From the NCBI GenBank assembly GCA_029962745.1, contig CM057157.1:28850732-28914731 (forward strand): DNA of 64,000 nt, given 5' to 3'. Position numbers and translations under genes: made by a program. Within the stretch, counting starts at the first letter, position 1, and each line of letters starts with the position of its first letter. The notes below the pieces were generated by a model. The model saw only the letters and a program-made list of their open reading frames with translations. It was not told the origin of the DNA and ran no database searches. Below are positions 41,229-54,314 of the stretch, one piece after another. The DNA comes from Echinometra lucunter (Eukaryota > Echinodermata > Echinoidea > Camarodonta > Echinometridae).

Positions 41229-44200
41229 GTATGAATTTCAAGCTCATATAATATCGCAATATGAAATTACATTACCGGTTTTTGTTTGTCATGTTTGTGG
41301 TCTGCGGGTTGTACAGTCTACAGTCCAGAATTGTTTGTGAGCGAGTTAGAAAGTGTATTTTAGGGTAGGCGTAACAGAATATGGAGGTGTTGAAGGAATG
41401 AAGGGAAGGTAATTTGAGATTACTAGGACATGTCAGACTCCCCTGCTACCTGCAGGGAGTATGACACAGGTATGCCGGGTAGGATGTGGTGTGGGCTGAA
41501 AATTCAGAAAACAAGTTTATTCGCCAGGAAGTTGCAGGAACTATCAGACTATCATGCTACATGTCAAACGTACTACTGTCAATTTGTAATACTGTAAACC
41601 CTGTACCTCAACACTTGTGTGCATGTATATTCACATTGATGACAACCCTGCAACACAATATTTATAGTACATAAGCAAGGATGAATTACTGATTGCAGGA
41701 ACCCTCAGAAAAGATAGATTTGAATTATTTTTTAAAATCTATGTAGCTTCCATTTTGGCCAGCCATAATCTACCAAATTAGTGGCATGTGATGGCGCTGC
41801 ATATCAACGAAAAAAGATATGACAGGGTCAGAGGCGTCATAAGTTCTTAGTCGGGATGTTGGCGTTGATCTTGGCAAACACGGCTTCATGAAACACGTAG
41901 CAGACAACTAGCCAACTAGCGGCGATCTTAGCTGAAAAGTTGACTTATGACGGTTTCGAGAAACGGGGCCCCAGGGAGCTTTGTTCAAAAAAAGCCACTG
42001 ATGGCCGAGATGTTTTTACTTGCATGTTGTACATAAGCACCAACTGACTACACTGCACACAAGCACCTTGCCAGACAAGTTTCTCCCTTGACACAACTCC
42101 TGACTGATGGATCCTGTCAAGTACTGACGGAGAAGTAGAAGTAGAAGATCCGCGTATCTGTGCGATTCTAACAATCATAAAAGATCCAACAAACACATAA
42201 TCTTTCTATAAATTTTAATGAAATGAATTGGTGAAAAAATTAGGAAGAACTGGTGAAAAACATCTATTTTATGTATTTTTATTTACATGGCTTGAAAATG
42301 CCACCTTTCATTTCATACAGAAAATCCCGAACTGCGTACAAAGTGAATGAGTGTGCAGACAAGGGACCCTTTTGTTTTTAAGTGTCAAATTGACACCGGC
42401 GCCTTTTGTTGTGAAAATGGCATTGTTCTTACTCGAATTTTAACAAGATTTTCAGCCCAGTTAATCTCTAGGATATGAGGATTAAAATGAGGTATGCCAT
42501 TAGAGAAATACCGAAGGAAAAGCTTGTCAATATCAAATGAAATATTAGGTGCGCAGACATAGGCCCCCCCCCCCCCATCATATAACTTTTAACTTTAGGT
42601 CTATAGAGGCATGGTTCTCACAAGGGCCTTTACACATGGCGTGGCCACCATGTACAAATTTCAAAAACACTTTTGCCACCATGTGCAACTTTAGAAGGGG
42701 AAATGCCACCATGTGTAAATGTGTAAATGTAAGCATAAAAGTGTATAATGGCACTTTTTGTATGCACGAAAAGTACTCAACCAAAACAAAGCCACGCGTT
42801 CCAGTTTTCTGTACCATGCTAAAATTTTTCCTGGATGCCGAATGTTGTGTTTCCACCACGTGTAAAGAAAATCCTGGTGAGAAGCCTGTCATTCGACCTA
42901 TTATCACTATATCACAAGCCAGTAAATTCTATTGCCGCAACACACACACAGACAAGTAAGTCACTAATAGTCACTTCCAAAACCATCTAAAAATCCACTT
43001 TCTGGCATCAAAAATGCAAAATCGGTACCACATTTCTGAAGCACACAAAGGCTTATGTCCACTGAGGTGAGTTTTTTTGCTATATCACAAGCTCTGAGTG
43101 TGATGGTGTCGGCGTTAAAACAAATGAAAAACCAAACTCCCTTTAACCATGGTAACTGCCGATGCAGTGAGTTCATGTACAAATTGAATGCAAGTCTTGA
43201 CTTGCCTTCAGTCGACCAAAATGGGAGCACTGATGGGTGCCGCAACGTCCCCGATGAAGAACTGTGTATGGTGCGGCGCATTTCAACAGCCCTCATATGC
43301 AATGACATCGAACGAGTAGGGTGCCCGGTCAAGTGATTGCCGAGGGATATCGAATGACGGGCCTGGAACAGCAATATAGATCTATTTTCAGATTTTCTAA
43401 GATAAGGATGCATTTAAAAAGAAATCAACATTATGATAAAAATAATTAGATATATTTGATAGGTATTTATGTAGATATAATTTTGTGTAAAGTAAGTTTA
43501 CCAGAGTAAATATTGTAGAAAAGCTAAAGTGGTCGAATCATGGGCAGCCTACTCTACATTGATAATACTAATAATGATAATAATATGTTTTGTTTACCCA
43601 GGGTAGCCTCTTCAGTACTATGTACTGTTCTCCCAGAGGGCCCTGCAAGCATATTATACCCCAGCTTTAGCACGGTTACGGTAACGCTCAGTGTATTCAA
43701 GGAATAAATGCTACCAAGTACCCACTTTTTACATGTACACCTGGGTTGAGTGTAGCACATGTAGATTAATGTCTTGTCAGAGGACATTAGCGTGGCTGCA
43801 GGAATTCAAACCCCATACCTTGTGATTCAAAGTCTAGAGACTTACCCACTGGACCACATTTTGCATCTGGAATATTGTGATTTTAGAGCAGCTTTTGTGG
43901 CTAAAATGTTAAGTATATCGTGTCAATATTTCTTTATAATGTATTACTGTAGATATAATGATTTTAACTAGCTCCAAAGAATAGGAAAACAAACCTGCTT
44001 CGGAGGACCTCTTGACCCCAAACCCCTGCTTGGGTTTTCAGGATTTTTTTCCTCCAGATATCACTTAAACATCTCTGGTTTTATATACAGCTGAACTACT
44101 GGTAGACAAGGCTATGGAGTTGCGTTTCATAGGAGGCACCTTTGGAGGGAACATCAAGCCGTCCCCGTTCCTCTGCCTGCTCCTCAAAATGCTCCAGATT

Positions 44201-45203
44201 CAGCCAGAGAAGGACATCGTCATTGAATTCATCAAGAATGAGGACTTCAAGTAAGTGGAGAGGGAAGGGGATTAGACCTATTCCAAACCTGAAGCCTTGC
44301 CATGATTTGATGCAGTCAATTCCACTCCATCCCCTCCACCCCTCCTCAAAATAATAATAATAATATTCCGTTCTTGTATAGTTATTATCTAACGTCTCTA
44401 TGCGCTTCCAAAGGACTTTGGATATTGTTACCCTGGCTTTAGCCCGGCAGCCTTTTATAGCGCACAAGCATTTCAAGGAATTAATTCCTGCCAGGTACCC
44501 ATTTACCTCACTTGAGTCGATTGTGGCAAATGTAGATTAATGTCTTGCCTAAGGACATTAGTACTGCGGCAGGGATTCAAACCCTGTACCTTGTGGTTCA
44601 AATTCCGGAGACTTATCCACTGGACCACAACAATGCAAGCTAAACACAAGAAAACAGGTTTGCAAATGAAGACAAGTATTTATGGTCTTGTGTTAATAAT
44701 TATTGCTCCTTCATGTTATCAATGGGAACTTGTTTTCAGGATGACATGCCAACAGAACCTTCATGTAAAAATAAAAAGTTCCAAATGCTGATCAATATGG
44801 TTGGTTTGCTACTGCTGTGATGATATTGAACATCTTTTCGTTCTCAGTAACAAACATGCAGTTATTTATATCCTGTCTTGCACCAGCTTATTTCAATTAA
44901 TAGGTGCTCATGTCATAAAACTTTTAATGAATATTAACTTCCAGTCTTTGGTGTGAATTTACAATGTTTGTTTTTTTTTTATGGGGGGGGGGGAGTGGTT
45001 GTGGGTTGTTTTTTTTTTTGGGGGGGGGGGTTCCAAGCTGGAAGAACTTCAGCCAGAAATAACGTTTTAAAAAAATAAGTAAAATGAAAACAAATGAAAA
45101 CAAACAAACCATTGAATCAATAATCATATTACTGGTATCTGAGAATTTCATGAACTCATAAACTTAAAGCATTTATCACTTTCATTTCTAAATTTAACCC
45201 TAT

Positions 45204-45236
<33 letters not shown>

Positions 45237-48200
45237 TTGTTCCGTGCAGGTATGTTCGTTGCCTTGGAGCACTGTACATCAGACTGGTGGGAGAAAGTCT
45301 TGATGTCTACAAGTACCTAGAGCCTCTGTACAATGACTACAGAAAGATTAGGAGACAGGATAAGAATGGTGGTAAGTAAAATGTTAATTGATCCGCATGT
45401 CTGGCTCTAAGGTTAATTTATAATAAATATCATTTTCGTAGTGTAATTGGACTCTTCTGTTCAGAACATTCTTCAGTTTAGTGCTATTAAATTTCTTGCT
45501 TATTTCCTTGTAATTGAACTTTTCTCTTTAGAACATTGTTCAGTTACTACTAACCTCCTTGTATATTTCTTTTTCTCGAGACTTTAAATGCATCATTATT
45601 TTCTATGTACTGAAATATCGGTGAAAGCATTTCCTTGGGTTACATGAAATACATTTTACATCTTAGAGAAAAGAAACCACTTTTTACTTTGACTTTTCAC
45701 ATTTTAAATTGGTATAGTTGACATTATATAACTATATATAAACAAATTTCCCCAGGTTACATGAAATACATTTTAAATCTTAGAGAAAAGAAATCACTTT
45801 GTGCTTTGACTTTTCACATTTCAAATTGGTAGAGTTGACATTATACAAATATATTTCCTTGAAAGGGTCTGGTTGGAAACTACGGTACCCTAAGTGATGT
45901 GAATGTGACAGTGGTCAAATTCTAGTCAATGATGGCACCATAGTTTTACCAGATATTCAAACAGAGGCAGTTTATATTTAGTAGAAATGCACATTGTAGA
46001 AAATGTTTTCATGAACCGTCAATCTTGTATGAATGGCCAGTGCATCCTTATTCTGTATGGTAATATACACCATTTTAAAATTAAAGTCATAAGCTTTCTT
46101 TTAATGTATATATCAATACATGAAATTATTCAAAGAAAGCAAATTCCATTATTTCAGAATACCTAAATCTATGATACGTTTTCCTCTTATTCACGTTTCT
46201 GTGCTCCGTGCATGGATTCTCTGGTTAGTAAAAACGATGAAATGATAATTATTCCATCTATATTATTTTTCTCTATAGGATACTTTTTGTCTCATGTTGA
46301 TGAGTTTATCGATGAACTCCTGAATGAGGAGAGGGTCTGTGACATCATTCTCCCTCGTGTGCAGAAGAGACACATTCTGGAGGAGACTGAGCAGCTGGAA
46401 CTGAGGGTAAGCAATGTTATTGATTTATTGATTAATTGATTGATTGATTGATTGAATTCTATCAACATCCACGTTCATGTGCATCAATGTGTTAACTTAC
46501 ATTTAATTCAACATACATGTACAATACATGATCAGGTATAGTTGCTTTACACATTACACATTTCTGTTTGAATACATCTCTTTTCTTTCTTTTTTTCCTG
46601 ACATTACTATGGATGCATTTCCGTATAAAGATTTTACGGTGCAGTGAATGAGTCACAGAATGGTGGATTACGTTGTTTGAGGTACAGTGACAATGATTGG
46701 ATAGCTGAGAATGCCAATTACAATTAACAAATTACCAGATAACAATGAACATTAAAACTTATACTGTACAATGACAATGACAAGATAGCAGTACATATTA
46801 ACACTTGCAATGAGAATGACCAGATGGCAGTGAATGACTGACACAATGACAGTGAGCAGATTAAAGAGAATGACACTGAAAATTCCCTTACCATATAGCC
46901 TTCCAAGTCCCATTAGTGGTGGCACTCTTATTCCTGGGACATCATGAAACAGTTGATATGGGGGGAAGAGTACTTGTGGTATACACAGCTGTAATATTAA
47001 TCGCTGTTGACAGTCTTTTGGTGGACGCATTTATTATAGTTAAAAGTTGCTTTTTCCTTTTTCCCCTTAACCTTAATATACCAGGGGGGGGGGCATAATG
47101 GCCCCCACTGTAGAATTTTTGACGGTACTCCGCAACGACTAGATGTATGAATCTGAAATTCAATGACTTTTTTCTCTGATCCTTCCCATACGTTTTGATA
47201 CCAAATTTATGTCGATCGGATATAGGGTGCCGGTGTCAGATTACGATTACGAACACAAGTCGTTAAAATTTCACTATTTCTGTATATGACTGTGTACAAA
47301 CCTATGGGCGAAATCAGAAACTTTTCAGAATTATGTGAATACTGTCAGGAAAGAATAGTTACTCTCTCTAAAATAGTGAGAAACATCAAACACACATTCT
47401 CACATACACATACAAAAACCCCCACACCCACACAAAGATGCTTAAAAAACAACAAAATACATAAGGAATTTGTAAAACAATAGAATACATAACAAAAAAA
47501 AATTGATAACCCATTTTTTTAGTAAAGAAGTTGATGTGAATGCAATGAAAACATTTCTAACAAAAAATCATTGTTCCTAAAGCTTTATTCAGTGAGATAT
47601 GGCCAAAACTATGATTTCTCGCATAAATTAGAATAAATTAATTCATATAAAATAAAACAAAACAATTTGATAAATCTAACCATATAGCCTTGTAGATTAC
47701 ATCATTCTCTACCCTCATGCCAATTTTTGTGCAGATCCGGCGATCCACGGCCGAGATTGGGGGAGCCATAATGCTCCCCCTCCCCTTCGAGGATAATTTG
47801 ACCAGAAATAGCCCGGGCCTTTTAGAGTTAATCTAGCAAATAATTAGCTTTGCTATCTAATGGGATTCTTCAAAAGAAAAATTATTCAAAGGAAGATTCA
47901 ATGTCAGTCAAGCAAGTAATCATGTACAAAGACAAGAAGACATGCTGATGCAATTAGACCGGAAGTAAGTGTCTGAAAACCTTTGTCCCTGGTATTAGTA
48001 TCAACAACTTAAAGTGGTATTATTGGCTATATGCAATAGGGAGAATTACATTGACCAGATTTCAGAGTCTGATGCATACATTGACAGCGACAATGACTAG
48101 ATAGCAACAAACGACACTGCCCGCATAGCTTAGAATATAAATTATAACGATCTGATAGCATACATTTATTGATGCAGCTGGGCTTTTACAGCTACCTCCA

Positions 48201-51200
48201 AAATCATATGCCATCTGAATCATACGACTTCTGCAGCTGTCAATATTTTTATCATATTCTACATAAAATACCGCACCGTGAAATTTTGAGGAACATTAAT
48301 GGATCCTAGTACTGTATAAGCTTAAATTTTTGCGGTGGTTTAATTTTCACTAATTTCGCTATGATGTCCTCGCCAAAATTTCCACTCAGTAAAATGCCTA
48401 TATATGGTACTTGTATAGAAATATTTTTCAAAACATGAAATTGATAACTCGCTAATAAGTCAAACTTGTCTCAAATCGCTAAAATATCTGTACGCTAAAT
48501 ATTAGCTTATACAGTAATTGACCCTTTGTTCTGTCATAAGGTGAGCCCTCTGGAGGAGGATTTGGACGATATGGAAGACTCCAGCGATGATGACATCGAC
48601 ATTCCTGTAAGTCCTCTCATTTCTTCTTCAGTCTGAAACCATCAGCAGTCGTGAAAGCAGAGATACATGTTTATTGCTTTAGTTGACTGATTGATAATAG
48701 GCAAAGCCATGTCTTAGGGCACATGGCAAGGTCATCAAACTTTAACCCATTTGTGACAGAGGTCCACATTTTGTGGTTTGGCCTAATATCTTTTGATGCA
48801 AAGCCCTAAAAATCATACCAAATACATGAGCAGAAAGAGTAAAAAATTTTACACAAACTGTGCCCATTTCGGTTGCGTCAATATTCGTTGTTTGATGCTG
48901 AAAATTTTTCAAAGGAAAATAAGCATTAAAATCCTTAAATTGGCAATGTGATAGAAAGTTTAAAATCACCGTTTTCCCCTGCAAATTGGCAACTTTTTGA
49001 CTTTTCATCATAATTTCTGTCCATTTCTATTCATTTCAGACATGACGTTTTATAAGAAAAATGTAGCAATAAAATAAAAATGTTGGTGTTGCCAATTTGA
49101 AGAATTAAAGCTGATCAAATTAGGTTTTAAATAATTCCTGTCACGAATGGGTTAACAAATCATAAAACAAGAGGTGGCTGCTGACCTGAATTAGAAGAGA
49201 TAATGCCGGTCCAGGAAAGTCCCTATTACCTTATATATTACCAATGGAATGCTTATTCCTTTTTAAAGGAATTTTTTTTCTTCTAGTCAATATCTTTTTG
49301 TAATAAATGATATTGTCTCAAATATCATTTATTACATAAAGATATCGACTAGATCTCCGCTCATGTTAATATTCATTATATACATGTAGCTTTACTTTTC
49401 ATATTTATAGTACTGAATTGGATAGTATCTCGAATTATATGCCATTAATTGAGAAAAATATCTTAACCATATCAGATAATTAAATAATATGATGATGGAT
49501 GTATATCTCGTAAATAAGGATAATTACTTACCGAAGCATCTTACTTTTCTTTTAAATAAGACTTAAAATCTGTCACGTTATATTAGTCTCTCTGCAGTGA
49601 AATAATTGCCAAGCTTTCTTATTTTGGACAAATGATTTCTATGTTTATTCATTCATTTTTTTAAATTTTTTTTGCTTTCAAAAGTTCACACTAACACCAT
49701 TAGCCACAGATTGCCTTCCTTTTCTTTAATCTTGCAAGCAAGAAACAGAAAAGCTTACTAATCATTTCCTGTTCCCAACATCGCCTCAAGGCATCCTAAC
49801 TTTTTTCTGCTGAGCCTTGGGACATATGGTAATGTCTCTGTTCTTTACCCTGGTTGAAAACAGGAGATTCACAGGTCACCAGAACGTCATCGAGGGAGCT
49901 ATCATGATCATGACAGACCCAGGAGAAGTCCTTCACCAAGGCATCGTCGAAGTCGAAGTCGATCACCAAGAAGGTGAGATGTTCCTCCTGTTTTTGGTTC
50001 TGCGACCTAGGTATTTCAAACTTCCCAAGTGCTCATGTTTTTTTTGGGGGGGGGGGGGAGGGGGGTTGCTCAACAAGTTTAGGAATAGGTCATACTCATG
50101 TATTGGACACTGATTCTTTTTTTGCAGAATTCATGAAAATAAAAACATTTTTAGAAGAGATACTGTTCATGTTTAAGCCACTTTTTTCTTTTTATAGGCT
50201 TTTCTGAACTTGATTGCTATCAATGAAAATATGAACATATTCAGTTCAGTTCAGTTCAGTTCAGTTTATTTTATTTCATATTTCACGTAAATGATGATGA
50301 TACATGCATGCATGCAAGTAAGAAATAATACATAAATATACATATGAATAACATCATAAATAAGACGATTCATGATACAAAGGGGGAAATTGGAACATAC
50401 AAATACGTAGACCTTAATATGTTCACCATAAGCTTAAGACAAATTAATTTAAAAAGTGAAATATGAGGGAATCTAATAAAAAGCTGAGCTTGTAATTAAA
50501 GATTCCCTAGAAGGTTTAAAGAAAAGTCTATGATATTTGCGTGTTATTTTGAAAGATCTATTTAAAAAAAGTACAAGAAAGGAAAAGAAAAAAGAAAAAG
50601 AAAAGGGCAAGGTAAACAACAAAAAAAAAAACACACACCTAAGGAACTAAGGGACTAAGGGACATTTTGAATAGGTGGGTGATGTGACATAGATATGATT
50701 ACATAATGTTCTGGGCCCCATTTCATATAAGTTATCAATAACAAGTTGCAATAACTGTTATTAGCTACTGAAATCCTTGCATCTGATTGGCTGAGAGCAC
50801 ATTTGTCATAGAAATGTGGCAGTTGTGACTGATAACAAGTTCTGTGAAACGAGGTCCAGAGTTGGCTTTATTTGGGTTCCTTTTTCCTGCCATCACAAGA
50901 ACTCTGTGACTTGTAAGAATTGGAAAGGTTAAGGATTTATAATCCAAAGATACCAGTTATGATTTTCTTCTCTCTCTTTTTTTTGTTTTTTTGTTCAGGA
51001 GAAGTCGGTCTCCGAGGAGGAGAAGTCCATCACCACGGAGAGATAGAGAAAGAAGAAGAAGCAGAAGCCCTAGGAGAGACAGCCATAGAGATAGAGAGAG
51101 GAGGAGCAGATCAAGAGAAAGGAGACACAGATCACCAGGTAAGGAGCTCTTTGATAGAACATCCTTGAGGTGTCGAGGTGTAGTGGTTCATTCACTTGAC

Positions 51201-52101
51201 TCTCAATCAAAGGGTTGCGGGTTGGAATCCCAGCCCGACACTAATGTCTTTTGGTAAGACTTTAATCCATGTTCAGCACTCCCCACCCAGGTGTTAAATG
51301 TGTACCAGTTAGGATGTGAATGTCAATCTAGGTATATCAGCAAGTGTGCATTGTAAAATGGCACCTGGCCAGAACACTCCCCCGGGAGTAGACATGGTGC
51401 ACTTCATGTGTGGAACAGCGATCAAATCCAGTTACTGGGGTAAAAACGATAATTACACGTAAAGGCTCTTATAAACATATTATTAACCCATAGCAGTACA
51501 GAGCTTTCTCGAGGTCTAAATTAATCATCTTCAATCCTCAAATTGGCAACAATTTTTTTTTTTCCACCCTTACATAGCTCGAAAAAAATAAATATGGATA
51601 TGACATGAACCAAAATGAATTATAATTGTAAAATTTGATTAGAAATTGCCAATTTGAACACAGAAATAGTAATTATGTATTATTCACTGCATTGCCAATT
51701 TAAGGAGCTTAATGATTAGTTATAATTATGCTGCTCTAATTTGAGAACACCACACCATACATCATTGAGAATGGGCTCAAAATTTTCAGTGAATTTTTCT
51801 CTTTCTGCTCATGTAATGCCCAGCATTCTGGACCAACAAATACTGCAAAAGGGTCTCCTAAAGGAGACGCTGTACCTCTATGGGTTAAGTGCAGCATAGA
51901 TGTAACTGTTAGTAGTAGTAGTTGTTCTTTTAGTAGCAGTAGTATTTATGTCTTCTGACCTCTTGACCTCTTCCAGTATAGATTTTCCCCCCAAATGAGC
52001 CATATTATAATCCTCCCCCTGAATGTTTGAAAATTTTGTGGGAAAGATTTCTGAAAGACGAGAGGTGATGCAGCTGATTATCAATACAAGTAGCGCAGCA
52101 G

Positions 52102-52136
<35 letters not shown>

Positions 52137-54280
52137 TCTGTTGTTGTTGTTTATTATGAATGTAATGAAGTTTCTGTCCAGGTTTTTTTTTTTTCTTAAA
52201 AAGAAAGAAAGAAAGAAATGATCAGTCTTGCTGCATTCCAAGTATTAGAGATCAAGTAACATCAGAAATGGATGAATGAACGAACATGAAAACAAGGAGA
52301 GTCGCTGAAAGAGTCCTCTGTAAAATCCATGTGGTTTCCGTCTGCTAAAGCGTGCCAAATAGGAGGAAATGAAGCAAATAAAATATATCCTTTTTAGTTC
52401 TCGTTCCAGCTGTGTTGTACGTGCTCAATTTCACTAGTCACTTTTAGTTTTGGCAGTAATCAGGGTTTCTTGGCATATCTCATTCATACTTATTCCAAAA
52501 TATATCTATCCTATTCAACTCTTATTGATTAAAGGCATTGGTTAACATTGTTATGATTTTTAAAAAATCTTGTTTTGTTACTTGAAAATGAGATAAACAT
52601 AAGGGTTATAGTGTAAAAATACCAGTCTGAAAGTTTCAAAGTATAAAATCCACAGGAAGTATTTTTAAATATCAAAAATGTGAACCAATGTTTGAAAAAT
52701 ATAGGAAGATCGGTTGCACAGAATAGACATAAGGAGTGCACATGTGCGTATGACTCACATTAGCGTACGGTGTGTATTGGATTACTCGGCGGGAGGCACA
52801 TAACGGCATTTTCAAATTCAAGCAAAGTGGTCCTCTTGGTGATTGTCTCGCGAGACGAAGGATAATAAAATCACTGTTTGCGTCTAACTTACACTTTTTC
52901 ATTCCAAATTATGGTTGGTTTCAAGGTTTTTGAGTACAAATACGAGTACTCATACACATGTTTCATCTTAGTTTGAGAATTTTTTAAATCAGCTACTCAC
53001 AAAGTTAGCCAATGCCTTTAATTTAATTTCACTGAATTCTCGTTATTGTGGTCGTTTATTTATTGTATTTTTTCATTCATTCTGAATGATTTGAAGGTAT
53101 GAAGTGGTGCATTTTAGCATTTGGCATTTAGTTTTTTTTGCTTCGTGTGCACTCAGAAAGTAAAGAAATGGAAAAGTTGATATTCAGGCTGAATGCATCA
53201 GTCTCGCAAGTAAATGTATGTTTGATTACAGAATGCCAACTCAGTCTGCATTAGACATATAATGTGTGATTGTAAGGTCAAGGGTCAAAGAGGTCATTTA
53301 ACATGTAATTATAGGTTTTTAATCTGGTTATCGCCATAATTCAAGAACAGTAAGTTAACTGAATATAGGCCAAGGTATGGTCAGTGTATCTAACTATTCT
53401 ATAACCTTTCACATTTTTTTGGTATCTTTATGATAGTTCGTAATTATCATCGTGATGAGAGACGTGATGACAGGCGTGATGAGAGAAATGACGACAGGTA
53501 CCATCACAGACATAGGTCACCGTCGCCAGATGATAGGTAGGTGTTTCCCTTTCAGACCCACGTGTTCTCTCTGGTGTCATGTTTCTCCTGCATGTTTCCT
53601 GTGTTATTTCAGGTGTGGCATTTTTGCATTCAGACCCACCTGTTCCTTTTGATGACATGCTCTCCTTTTAGATCCACATGTTATGTCTGAATCCATGTTT
53701 TTCCTGTAAAGGCGGTATGTGATGTCTGGTATCATGTCCATTCAGGCCCTCATGTTTATCTGCTGTGGTATTTTCCCTTGTAGACCTTCCTATTAACCCA
53801 TAGCAGTACAGAGCTTTCTGGAGGTCTAAATTAATCACCTTCAATCCTCAAATTGGCAACATTTATTTTCCACGCCTACACAGTTTGAAAAAAAATGATA
53901 ATGGATATAACATGAATTAGAATGAATTACAATTGTAAAATTTAATCAGAAATTGCCAATTTGAACACAGAAATAGTGATTATATATAATGAACAGTGTT
54001 GCCAATTTAAAGAGTATAATGATTAGTTACAATTAAACTGCTCTTATTTGAGAATGCCACACCATACGGTGTTGGGAATGGGCTCAAATTTTTCTTTTTT
54101 TTTTTTCTTTCTGCTCATGTATGATATGTACTGCCCTACATTCTGGACCAACAGATACTGCAAAAGTGTCTCCTAAAGGAGATGCTGTACCTCTATGGGT
54201 TAAAACAGCAACTGCCAATGTCCTTTTATCCCTTTTAGACCCACATGTTACTTCTTTCCTTCATATAGGCATTCTACAAG

Positions 54281-54314
<34 letters not shown>

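Noticed and set aside
42549..43413. Overlapping frames of 136, 109, 149 and 93 codons in PRPF38A intron 1
   Set aside because: No family resemblance, mutually overlapping on both strands, and no splice signals joining them to PRPF38A. The length is unusual, but a function cannot be supported.
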